Source: Novosphingobium sp. Fuku2-ISO-50 | GTDB taxonomy: Bacteria; Pseudomonadota; Alphaproteobacteria; Sphingomonadales; Sphingomonadaceae | Assembly (NCBI RefSeq): GCF_001519055.1 | Contig: NZ_KQ954304.1 | Coordinates: forward strand, 1 to 64,000 | Length of the DNA: 64,000 bases | Direction of reading: 5' to 3' | Shown here: positions 14,834-22,796 of the stretch, piece by piece | Position numbering within the stretch: position 1 is the first letter of the stretch | Layout: each line of letters begins with the position of its first letter | The notes under the pieces: generated by a model | What the model was told of the DNA's origin: nothing | Seen by the model: the letters and a program-made list of their open reading frames with translations, nothing else | Database searches by the model: none | Position numbers and translations under genes: made by a program

Positions 14834-15787
14834 CTATCCAAACAGTCGATGCGTCGCGATTAGAGTTCCCAGCGCCACGATAAGGCCAGAAGCGCCGATG
14901 CCTACACTCCACCAAACACGCTGCATCGTAAGGCGGAAACGCGCGTCGGTTTTCTGCTCGGCAGCCAACTCCAGAGCACGATTTTCATCGACCTTCTCTT
15001 GCAATTTGACTTGCTCGTGGTTGACTCGAATAAGCTGGTCGTCGAGCGCGGTGATTGCGCTGCCCTGTTCGTTCAGCCGCGTTTCAACAGCGTGGTTTTG
15101 TGCCTCGGTCGCTTCGATGTGCTTGGAAAAACGCAATTCATGCCCATCATAGCGCCTGTTGAAATTGGTTTCGGCGGCGTTCAGTGCCACTTGCTGTTCG
15201 ATCAGCGCTGCAGAGACCGTGTCACCAACGGATAACTTCAACGCAATGTCCTCTTGCCTCAATTCCTGTACACACGCCTCAAAGTGCTCGTACATATCGC
15301 TCTTTGTCGCTTTAACTTCGTTGGCGATAGCGATAAGTTTCCTCGCCTCTCCTTCAGTTAGCCCTTTCAACTCAAAAAATTCTCGCACAAGCTTTTCCAG
15401 GTCGTCGCCTTGTTTTTTCAAATCAACCTGTTGGCTATTGAGCATTTCAGTCTGTTGTTGCAACTTTGCGTTTTGCTCTGCCAACCGTTCCTGCTGAAGG
15501 CCAATTACATGCTGTTGCTGCTCTAGCTGCTGCGATTGCACCAAATTGATCGCCATAAGCTTCGCGAGGCTTTCGGCAAATTCGGCCTGCAATAATTGCG
15601 CGTCTAACTGCGCTTCATCCATCTCGCCCTTATACCACCAGCGCCCCAGCCAGTTCCGCTGCTCATGCTCGTCACGGGCACGCCTCAAATCGCCTAGCCG
15701 GGAAAGCCTCTCCCTGAATTCTTCATATATCTGTTCGCGATCGATCTGATTGAGAACATTCGCGGGAAGTCTAGTGATATTGTTCAC
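14834..15787 (-). CDS. Long coiled-coil protein with a C-terminal membrane anchor, 317 aa
   Basis: No known family recognised. Residues about 60-290 are an almost continuous coiled coil, very rich in glutamine and glutamate (QSQQLEQQQ, LAEQNAKLQQQTEML), interrupted by a helical GLTEGEARKLIAIANEV segment. One membrane span lies at the C-terminus (SVGIGASGLIVALGTLIATH). The start ATG 15787 is 3 bp after the stop of the HNN nuclease gene, so it is the last gene of a tight three-gene operon (18390 to 14834). A sensor or scaffold role is inferred from layout only, by analogy with tail-anchored coiled-coil components of membrane defence systems. Confidence 0.75.
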   Translation of the reverse strand: MNNITRLPANVLNQIDREQIYEEFRERLSRLGDLRRARDEHEQRNWLGRWWYKGEMDEAQLDAQLLQAEFAESLAKLMAINLVQSQQLEQQQHVIGLQQERLAEQNAKLQQQTEMLNSQQVDLKKQGDDLEKLVREFFELKGLTEGEARKLIAIANEVKATKSDMYEHFEACVQELRQEDIALKLSVGDTVSAALIEQQVALNAAETNFNRRYDGHELRFSKHIEATEAQNHAVETRLNEQGSAITALDDQLIRVNHEQVKLQEKVDENRALELAAEQKTDARFRLTMQRVWWSVGIGASGLIVALGTLIATHRLFG

Positions 15788-15790
15788 GGT

Positions 15791-17506
15791 TCACTCTTCA
15801 AGTTTGTAGTCAGAAATAAGCCGGGAGAGGTCGCTGCCGTTTTGCTCCCAGCTTTCCAAACCTTTGCGCATTACCGAAATCGTAGTTGAACGGACTGCGA
15901 TGGCAGCATTGGTGGCGGCGATAGTCGTTTGCAAATGCTCTTCCGAGATGGACAAATCCCGAGCCATCGCCTCGTAACGGATGATGACGCCCTGGTAGCG
16001 GCTTGAGTTTGCATACTGCTGCTCCATGAAGGCGCTCATCTGGCGCACGACCTTCGTTTGGGCATCTAGCATCCCAATCTGCGTGTTGAGCATTTCTGTG
16101 CCGGGATCAGCCAGCCAGTCAAATAGTCGGTCAACCGCATATACTGTGAGCGCCGTCATAATCCCGGTTACAATGGCGGTAATGGCTGGAGTCACCATTC
16201 CCGCGATTGGCGCAAGCAGAGGAATCGCTGTAACAAGGCCCTTTATCGCTTCCTCGAACAAAAGTCCGAGGCTGGCAGTAATAATGCCTGTGACGAGCTT
16301 TGTGACCTCACGCGCGACATCCACTCCCGATAAGTGGGTTGGCGGTGCCCACAGTAGTTTCAGCGCCCGCCAGAGCGAAGCCATGCTTTCACGAATGATA
16401 GTAACGATTTTTGCGGAGGTTGTGACTACGTTGTTGATGAGGAAGGTCAACAGATTGCTGACTACCCCCTGCAGGCCGCCGGAAATTAACGCGTCGAACG
16501 CGTCATGCATTTTGTCGGTGACTCGCTGTACCGTGCGCTCAAGCGCCTCAATAATCTGATCGACAAAATTCTCACAAGGCGCAGGGGTAAGCACAATTTC
16601 CCTGACTTCGAGGTAACTGCTGTTAACAAACTCGTGCAGCAATAGGCCCATCGCTTGGCGCAGGGCGTTGCGCCCCGCTTCCTTGCTTCCTTCTAGGGCA
16701 AGCTCGCCGCCATGGTATTTCAATCGATCCCAATCTGTTGGTAAAAGTCTTTCAGTTGCAGTTTCAGCCTTATTAATTTTTGGATTAATTCGCCTTTGAT
16801 CATAACCATTTTCCCTCGAAAGCGCATCTTTTGGGTCATTGTCAGACTTAATGCTATTAGCGCTATTTGTCGTATATTGAAGATTGTCTTTTTCCGAGCT
16901 AATAGCACTTCTGCCTGATTTATCTCTCATCCAACCTCCTTTTTTATGGAGATCGTGCAGCGGAATGACATGGTCTAGGGAATAATTCTTCTGAGGTTTC
17001 CCATTTTTGTCGAATATGGGGTTTCCATCTCTATCGCGCTGCTGGAGAGGTTCTGCTTTTCCGGTATAGGCATCCACAAAGGTTCCAGAACTGATGTCCG
17101 CCCCTTTCCCCAATGGGATACCCGCTTCTTTCTTTTTTTCGGTTTTGGCCTTGGAATATGAATAGTCTTTCCGATTGTATTTCTCGGATTTTTTGGCGAA
17201 TATACTCTTATTCGCGTTGTGTTGAGTTGTGACGTTACCGCCATCCTTGTCCTTAAACATGGCGGGTGTGAGACCGAAAGGCCCGATGATTTGCGCGAGC
17301 GTTTGAGTGCGACAGCTTTCCATCAGTTCGTTGATGCGTTGGTCTCGTAGCTCTTGACGGCTCAACGAAGCTGGCTTGGACGCGTGCGTAGCCAAAGGCG
17401 TTTCCGGTGCAGCAAGAACATGCAAACGAGGTGCCAATTGCGCTTCTGCACCCTCTGCTAGTTCGCCCCCCGTAACGATACCGTCATCCTGTTGAGAATC
17501 TGCCAT
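15791..17506 (-). CDS. HNH-type (HNN) nuclease-membrane fusion protein, 571 aa
   Basis: The N-terminal half carries an HNH-like metal-dependent nuclease core: DHVIPL at residues 178-183 and NLQYTTNSAN...KSDND at 208-224. The final histidine of the classic motif is asparagine, as in HNN variants; the second block resembles the spacing of the Cas9 HNH motif (N...T..(D/N)..NRGKSDN). The C-terminal half (about 330-480) has long hydrophobic helices (GVVSNLLTFLINNVV; LLAPIAGMVTPAITAIVTGIMTALTVYAV), then an amphipathic helical tail. A nuclease joined to a membrane or pore-like region suggests an abortive-infection or toxin effector (inference). DNA coding for the nuclease core (about 16726-17251) is clearly AT-richer than its flanks, as if that domain was exchanged. 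It is the middle gene of a three-gene operon divergent from a WYL regulator. Confidence 0.75.
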   Translation of the reverse strand: MADSQQDDGIVTGGELAEGAEAQLAPRLHVLAAPETPLATHASKPASLSRQELRDQRINELMESCRTQTLAQIIGPFGLTPAMFKDKDGGNVTTQHNANKSIFAKKSEKYNRKDYSYSKAKTEKKKEAGIPLGKGADISSGTFVDAYTGKAEPLQQRDRDGNPIFDKNGKPQKNYSLDHVIPLHDLHKKGGWMRDKSGRSAISSEKDNLQYTTNSANSIKSDNDPKDALSRENGYDQRRINPKINKAETATERLLPTDWDRLKYHGGELALEGSKEAGRNALRQAMGLLLHEFVNSSYLEVREIVLTPAPCENFVDQIIEALERTVQRVTDKMHDAFDALISGGLQGVVSNLLTFLINNVVTTSAKIVTIIRESMASLWRALKLLWAPPTHLSGVDVAREVTKLVTGIITASLGLLFEEAIKGLVTAIPLLAPIAGMVTPAITAIVTGIMTALTVYAVDRLFDWLADPGTEMLNTQIGMLDAQTKVVRQMSAFMEQQYANSSRYQGVIIRYEAMARDLSISEEHLQTTIAATNAAIAVRSTTISVMRKGLESWEQNGSDLSRLISDYKLEE

Positions 17507-17556
17507 AGATTGTATCGTCCTAGCCCGTTCAAATCAGATGTATGCCGCGATGATCG

Positions 17557-18390
17557 TCATTGACCAAGCACAGTTTCTACCTCTTGTTGTCGCTCAAACA
17601 ATTGTGAGGTTAGGTACGCTCGCAGGGCTGCATCATCCTCAAACGCGCGACCGGCAGCAGCGAGGTCACTTTGCGCTCGCCGGGCAAATCCCTGTAAAAG
17701 CTTCGCCATTTCCTCGACGATCGCCGCCTTCTCGGAGCGCTTAGCTCCACGCAAACGACGCTCCGTGCTTTCAACCAGCGCTGCTAGGTGGTTACGGATC
17801 AGAGTTGCCGTTTCGATCATCGCGCTATCGGGAAGGCCATCGCTTAGTTCCACGGCAGCAAGCAACGCTCCGCAAGTCGCCCGCGCATCCAGCAGGTCAT
17901 CGCGCCGCTCTGGCGCCAGCTTGATCGCCTTGCTCCACGCATTCGCGATGCCTTCACACCCAGGGGGATAGTCCGCCGGTTCAGATGTCTCCTTCGCATG
18001 GCCCATTGGTTGCGTCTCTTGAAGGAGCATATTCTGCTGATTACGGCGGGCCTGCCATTGCCAGCCTCTCACCGCAACGATCATGAAAAAGGCGAGAAAC
18101 GCGACAAGAACGGGCATGGTCGAATCGGCGGAAGTGGTCCCGCCGCCCAGGTTGAGGTTCATGCCGATCTGAAGGGCCAGACCGATCACGAATCCGCCAA
18201 GCACCGCCGGGCCGAACACAAAAATCAAGGCACGGATGATCGTTTTTATCAGGCCCAGAACACCTTGCACCACGTTGCCGACCACCCGCACCGCCCATGT
18301 CAGCAGCAGAAACCGCAGGGCGAATGACAGGACCATGGCGGCTAGGCCAAGGAAGCCGACCCCGAACACCAGTTCGACAAGATATTTCAT
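17557..18390 (-). CDS. Polytopic membrane protein with helical cytoplasmic tail, 277 aa
   Basis: The first about 125 residues contain four hydrophobic segments (VFGVGFLGLAAMVLSFALRFLLL; VVQGVLGLIKTIIRALIFVFGPAVLGGFVIGLAL; MPVLVAFLAFFMIVAV), ending in WQWQARR. The rest is a soluble helical domain (residues about 150-277). I recognise no family. The start at 18390 (MKYLVELV) is preferred over 18432 because the family-like hydrophobic start follows directly. It is the first gene of the operon that runs through the HNN nuclease to the coiled-coil gene, 128 bp from the divergent WYL regulator. Confidence 0.72.
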   Translation of the reverse strand: MKYLVELVFGVGFLGLAAMVLSFALRFLLLTWAVRVVGNVVQGVLGLIKTIIRALIFVFGPAVLGGFVIGLALQIGMNLNLGGGTTSADSTMPVLVAFLAFFMIVAVRGWQWQARRNQQNMLLQETQPMGHAKETSEPADYPPGCEGIANAWSKAIKLAPERRDDLLDARATCGALLAAVELSDGLPDSAMIETATLIRNHLAALVESTERRLRGAKRSEKAAIVEEMAKLLQGFARRAQSDLAAAGRAFEDDAALRAYLTSQLFERQQEVETVLGQ

Positions 18391-18458
18391 ATGGCGTCCA
18401 TCAATGTGCTGTATCTCCGGACGATGAAGCATGTTGATGCGTCAGATTCGGTCATAGG

Positions 18459-18474
18459 TGGCGTTGTGTCGCCA
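18459..18474. promoter_or_regulatory. Candidate operator between the WYL regulator and the membrane/nuclease operon
   Basis: TGGCG-TTGTGT-CGCCA is a short perfect inverted repeat in the middle of the divergent intergenic region (18391-18518). WYL regulators that guard defence genes bind inverted repeats in such positions, so this is a reasonable operator candidate, from sequence symmetry alone. Confidence 0.4.
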
Positions 18475-18518
18475 ATCCGACTTTCCGCTGGGCTCATTAC
18501 CACCTAGCCAATGCGCCA

Positions 18519-19514
18519 ATGACCAACCGTATGGAAAACCTTGATCGCACCCTTCGCCTGGTGCGCGCTTTGACCGAGAGCATTGAAGGCCTCACGCTCG
18601 ACGAAATGGCCGCCGAAATCGGCGTGACACGGCGCACCGTAGAGCGCACACGCGACATCATCATGAGGCACTTCGACCTTGAAGATGCGACGGATGGGCG
18701 AACCAAACGTTTCCGCATCAAGGACAGCCCAGGTCGCGCTTACAACCGGCACAACGCGCGGGAAGTGGCGGCATTGCAGACGGTGGTGGATGCTGGTCAG
18801 CGCGAAGGTACGCCGCAAGCAGAAGGCCTGCGAAGCCTTCTTTCCAAGATCAAGGCTGCGCTAGATAGCGGCGAGCGGCAAAGGCTGGACAATGATCTTG
18901 ACCTGTTGACCCGCCTGCAACGGTCTCGCGTCGCTGCCGGGCCTGCTGTCATTGCTTCGCCAGAGGATCTTACCACCGTACAGGGCGCGATCCTTAGCGG
19001 TCGATGCGTTGAATTTGAATATCGACCGGATGGCACAGCTAGCGCATCGTGGCGGCGGATCGTGCCCTATGGGCTGATCCATGGGCCGATAACCTACGTG
19101 CTTGGCAAACGCCCGGATCGGGACGATCTGCCCTTTTTGTTTCGCCTCGACCGGATGGAGGAAGTGCGTCAGAGCGAAGTCTTGGGCTGTCCTCCAGACG
19201 GCTGGGATCTGGACGCATGGCTGGCCGACAGTTTCGGTATTTGGCGTGAGGACGGCCACGACATCGTGCTTCGCGTGATGGCCAGTGCGGTCGAGCGAGC
19301 CAGGGCGTGGCGCTTTCACCCCAATCAGCAATTCGCGCAAGATGGCGATGAGCTTTTGGTGCGGTTCCACTCTGGCGGCCTTCTGGAGTTGGCCAATCAC
19401 CTGTTCTCATGGGCTGGGGATTTGGTAATCGAGCAACCTCGCGCCCTGCGTGAAATCATGGCCCACCGCCTCGTTCAAGCGCAATCCTTGATTAACGGGG
19501 TCAGCAGCGAATGA
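18519..19514 (+). CDS. HTH-WYL transcriptional regulator
   Basis: 331-aa regulator. An N-terminal winged helix (DEMAAEIGVTRRTVERTRDII, residues about 28-48) is followed by a central WYL domain. There the usual pattern is visible around VEFEYRPDG, RRIVPYGLIHGPITYVLGKRPD and FRLDRMEEVRQSE, and a C-terminal WCX-type extension follows (VERARAWRFHPNQQF, then WAGDLVIEQP). WYL domains sense nucleic acids or nucleotides, and this architecture is shared with the defence repressors BrxR and CapW. It is divergent from the membrane/nuclease operon with a 128-bp gap, so it most likely represses that operon. The ribosome site is weak; ATG 18531 is an alternative start. Confidence 0.88.
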   Translation: MTNRMENLDRTLRLVRALTESIEGLTLDEMAAEIGVTRRTVERTRDIIMRHFDLEDATDGRTKRFRIKDSPGRAYNRHNAREVAALQTVVDAGQREGTPQAEGLRSLLSKIKAALDSGERQRLDNDLDLLTRLQRSRVAAGPAVIASPEDLTTVQGAILSGRCVEFEYRPDGTASASWRRIVPYGLIHGPITYVLGKRPDRDDLPFLFRLDRMEEVRQSEVLGCPPDGWDLDAWLADSFGIWREDGHDIVLRVMASAVERARAWRFHPNQQFAQDGDELLVRFHSGGLLELANHLFSWAGDLVIEQPRALREIMAHRLVQAQSLINGVSSE

Positions 19515-19966
19515 TGGCTATTTGCTCCCCAAAACGGAACGGGAGCCGAACTTTGGGCACATTGCCGTGTTTCGGTAACGCCCCCTATCGGGGTCAGTTC
19601 TCCCTCCAAGTTCCCATTTCCAACGGTCTTTTTTCCGGGTCATCCAACCTCATAATGAAGCCGCCGAAGTTCCTATTCGACAGCACACCCTACGCGGCAG
19701 AGCCGAAGTGGTCAGGCATCTTGAATTCCCATTATAGGATTATCTTTCAGCAACTTATCGAGGGTGCACGATAGTGCCGCCGAAAATTGCCTGGTGCACC
19801 ATCGTGTATGGCACATGCACGATGGTGCCTTTTGCTCTAATCCATTGAAATAATTACTCTAAAGGTTTCGGGCTGGGTATCGGGCTGGTGTCTTGCGACC
19901 GCCGCTGGAGTGGGGTAAAAAGAACCTGCGATAGCCGAGCCAGGCTGCTGTCCGTGAGGAAGCAGC
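19515..19966. other. 452-bp gene-free region, likely oriT and regulatory sites
   Basis: No convincing gene is present. The region lies directly upstream of the ribbon-helix-helix accessory gene, traD and the MobF relaxase, which is where oriT lies in the R388 trwA-trwB-trwC arrangement. It is AT-richer than its surroundings, typical of oriT, and contains a set of inverted repeats (19763-19829). The nic site itself cannot be placed by eye. Confidence 0.5.
19763..19829. repeat. Three iterons of TGCACGAT(A/G)GTGCC in mixed orientation
   Basis: Copy 1 is TGCACGATAGTGCC (19765-19778), copy 2 is inverted as GGTGCACCATCGTG (19793-19806) and copy 3 is TGCACGATGGTGCC (19816-19829). Copies 2 and 3 face each other and can pair as an 11-bp stem. 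Each unit is itself partly palindromic (GCAC...GTGC). They are likely binding sites for the accessory ribbon-helix-helix protein 140 bp downstream, or part of oriT. Confidence 0.65.
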
Positions 19967-20257
19967 ATGACGAACTTTATACACCTTGGGGTCACGCTCA
20001 GCCGTCCCCAAGTCGAACGGATCCAAACCCTTGCGACCAAGCAGGGCGTGAGCCGTGCGGTTATCATCCGCAACTTGGTCGACACCTCCTTGCCCTTTGC
20101 CGAGCACGGTCATGGCATCGACTATATCCGGCTGCTCTCGATTTTCGAATATTCTATTCTGGCGCTCGACACGCTGGTGAAGAAGCTATCGCCTGAGCAA
20201 GCCGACCATATCATCGATCTCGCGACCAGCAGGGTGAGGCAGCACCATGGCGCGTAA
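19967..20257 (+). CDS. Ribbon-helix-helix relaxosome accessory protein (TrwA/MobC-like role)
   Basis: 96-aa protein starting MTNFIHLGVTLSRPQVERIQTLATKQGVSRAVIIRNLV, which fits a ribbon-helix-helix fold (beta strand, then two helices with a VSR turn). A C-terminal helical half probably makes multimers. GAGGAAGCAGC provides the ribosome site. It overlaps traD by 11 bp and precedes the relaxase, matching trwA-trwB-trwC. It probably binds repeats in the upstream region to recruit the relaxase and represses its own operon. Function is inferred from fold and position. Confidence 0.78.
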   Translation: MTNFIHLGVTLSRPQVERIQTLATKQGVSRAVIIRNLVDTSLPFAEHGHGIDYIRLLSIFEYSILALDTLVKKLSPEQADHIIDLATSRVRQHHGA

Positions 20258-22793
20258 AGACGACATCCGCTTCGACCACCGCCCGATCATTGTCGAGCAC
20301 GAGTCAGCGCGCGGGGAGGTGGTCCGCAATGTCGGCGCCTTCACCCGAGGCTCCCAACTCATTCGTCTGCGTTACATGATGTTCATGGAGGGCGCGCGCT
20401 GGCCCATTGTTTCAGCCTTACTGGGATTTGTGGCCATTCTCGTCACTCTGCTCGCGCTGATGATGCGGGAACACGAGGTGCAACTGGTCGAGATGCACCT
20501 GTTTTCCAGACTCTGGGCACTGGTCGACCTTGATCCCTCGCGCATGGTCAATCTGACGCTACCCGACGAAACGCTCATCCCTCTTCAAATTGGCGATGTG
20601 CCTGATTATCCCGACGTCGCCGTGGCTTGGACCAAGTTCGTCCGGTGCATAATCGTGTCCTTTGTGAGCGCCGTGATCTTTTCCGGGCCGTTGACATTGT
20701 GGTTTGTATCCCTGTCGAGAAAAATCGGAGTCGATATTCTCAAGCAGCGCCATGAGCGCGGTGCCACACGCGTTTCGCGGGCCCTCCTTTTTCAGGAGAT
20801 TACCGCGCATAATCACGATCGTTTGAATGCAGAGGTTACCAGGCGGTTTGCGCCCGCGGAGCGATCCCTGGTTTTGCAAAAATGGAATGCCCGCTTCGCG
20901 GAAATGGCGCGTTTGGCCGCCCAATTGAGGAACGGCGAACCCGGCATCATCCAGGCCATGCCCAAGCCTGATACCGTGCCTGCAGATCAGGAAGCCCTTC
21001 CTGCCCTTCGCGATAGTGCCTCGCTTCACGTCCCTTACACGATCGCCGACATCCCCTATCCCTGGCGTCTTGAGCAATCGCATACGATGCTGATTGGGAG
21101 CACGGGCGCGGGCAAAACCACCCAGCTCAGAAACATCGTTTCCGAGGCGCGGGCACGGGGACAGCGCTGCGTCATTTTCGATCTGACCGGTGCCTTCGTC
21201 GAGGCTTTTTACAATCCCGAGACGGATTACATTCTCAACCCCATGGACGAGCGCTGCCCGCCCTGGACGATCTTCAATGACTGCCTGAATTACGCTGATT
21301 ATTTGACAGCGGCCTGCGCGTTAATCCCAAGCGAGGGCAGCAATGGCGAGCCATTCTGGGCGATGGCGGCGCGCACCCTCTTTGTCGAAATGTGCATGAA
21401 GCTCCTTGATTCAGGCGAGACTAGCAATGGCGCGATCGCCCATCACCTGATGCATGCCGACCTCAAGGAGATCCATGAGAAACTGCGTGATACGATCGCC
21501 AATCCGCTGACGGCGGCTGAAGCCGCGCGGATGGCAGAATCCATTCGCGCCGTGTTCAACACGAATGCTCAGGCTCTGCGTTTCCTGCCCGATCCCCGGC
21601 GCGGCGGTCAGCCACCGTTTTCGATCTACAACTGGATGCGCAACGGGAAATCGGGTTCGATCCTGTTCGTCACTTCAACCCGCAACGATCTGGCTCTGAC
21701 CCGGCCATTGCTCACGCTCTGGATGGACATGGCGGTGAACGCGATCATGAGCATGCCGCGCACCATGGATCTTCGGACCTGGTATCTGTTCGACGAAGTC
21801 CACGCTCTGCACCGTCTTCCTGCCATTGAGCACGGCTTGCAGGCTGCCCGCAATTTCGGGGGAGCTTTCATGCTGGGCATGCATAGCATCGACAAGCTCG
21901 CCGAAACCTATGGCAAGGAAGGTGCGGTCAATCTGACGTCCTTGGCTCGGACCAAGCTCATTCTAGCCACACCGGACATGAATACCGCGCAGACCTGTTC
22001 GGACTTTATCGGCCTGTCGGAGATCCGCGAAACCGACGAGGCCTACTCCATTGGCGCGAGCCGGTCCCGCGATGCGGCCACCATCACGCCGCGCACCGAG
22101 GTCAAGCCTTGCGTTTTCCCGACCGACTTGATGGATCTGCCAGTGCTGCAAGGTTATGTGAAGTTTCCCGAGGGCTTTCCGGCAGCTCGGGTTGAGCTGA
22201 CCTATGTCGATTATCCGATTATTGCGCCCGGCTTCTTGCGCAAAACAAAGATGTCGGCTGCGCCCTATGTGCCGCAGGACAACGCGGATGGCGCTGCAAC
22301 AGGCGAGGCCGGTCGAGAAGCGACGCCCCCACGTACCGGGCAGATTGAGTTGCCATTGGAGGATCTGCGCGGTGCCAGCGATGGCGAAAAGGGGCATGGA
22401 CCTGCGCCTGTGGTTGGCCAAACCGAGGTTTCGCCCGATTCACCGCAAGGCGAGACCCGTGATAGTGCCGTGCCTGCTGTTCGGCAGGATGATGACACGC
22501 CTCAGGCGCCTGACGGTGATAATATTCTGAGATCTGCCCTCCGCTCAGGGGATGATATCGCTAGCACACACCGAGCCAGCCTTGCCAAGCCAGACTCCGA
22601 GATGCGCCCGGAAGGTCGCCTGGCATCCGGCCAAACACCGGGGCAGCGCCCCGAGCAGCAGATCATCATCGAGGAGCGAACCGGGCAAGCTGCTGGCGAC
22701 CCAGTTGAAAAAGAGCACCGGCATCGCGACGCTTCTCATGATGTATCCCACCCGCCCACTGGCCTTGATAAAGATATGGACATGGGGATGTAG
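20247..22793 (+). CDS. traD: Type IV coupling protein TraD
   Basis: 848-aa inner-membrane ATPase that links the relaxosome to the transfer channel and pumps DNA. Two N-terminal membrane spans are visible (PIVSALLGFVAILVTLLALMM and CIIVSFVSAVIFSGPLTLWFV). Then come Walker A (GSTGAGKTTQ, about residue 285), Walker B (TWYLFDEVHAL) and the glutamine-rich motif region (NFGGAFMLGMHSIDKLAE). The last about 200 residues are proline, acid and glutamine rich and look disordered; in F TraD this tail contacts the relaxosome. It overlaps the upstream accessory gene and is 3 bp from the relaxase gene, so the three are one operon. Confidence 0.95.
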   Translation: MARKDDIRFDHRPIIVEHESARGEVVRNVGAFTRGSQLIRLRYMMFMEGARWPIVSALLGFVAILVTLLALMMREHEVQLVEMHLFSRLWALVDLDPSRMVNLTLPDETLIPLQIGDVPDYPDVAVAWTKFVRCIIVSFVSAVIFSGPLTLWFVSLSRKIGVDILKQRHERGATRVSRALLFQEITAHNHDRLNAEVTRRFAPAERSLVLQKWNARFAEMARLAAQLRNGEPGIIQAMPKPDTVPADQEALPALRDSASLHVPYTIADIPYPWRLEQSHTMLIGSTGAGKTTQLRNIVSEARARGQRCVIFDLTGAFVEAFYNPETDYILNPMDERCPPWTIFNDCLNYADYLTAACALIPSEGSNGEPFWAMAARTLFVEMCMKLLDSGETSNGAIAHHLMHADLKEIHEKLRDTIANPLTAAEAARMAESIRAVFNTNAQALRFLPDPRRGGQPPFSIYNWMRNGKSGSILFVTSTRNDLALTRPLLTLWMDMAVNAIMSMPRTMDLRTWYLFDEVHALHRLPAIEHGLQAARNFGGAFMLGMHSIDKLAETYGKEGAVNLTSLARTKLILATPDMNTAQTCSDFIGLSEIRETDEAYSIGASRSRDAATITPRTEVKPCVFPTDLMDLPVLQGYVKFPEGFPAARVELTYVDYPIIAPGFLRKTKMSAAPYVPQDNADGAATGEAGREATPPRTGQIELPLEDLRGASDGEKGHGPAPVVGQTEVSPDSPQGETRDSAVPAVRQDDDTPQAPDGDNILRSALRSGDDIASTHRASLAKPDSEMRPEGRLASGQTPGQRPEQQIIIEERTGQAAGDPVEKEHRHRDASHDVSHPPTGLDKDMDMGM

Positions 22794-22796
22794 GCG

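Noticed and set aside
19511..19774. 87-codon plus-strand frame overlapping the WYL stop codon
   Set aside because: Ends among the inverted repeats, has no domain, and the region is better explained as regulatory/oriT.
19763..19829. CRISPR-like array
   Set aside because: Only three short units in mixed orientation with unequal spacing; no CRISPR array was seen anywhere in the window.
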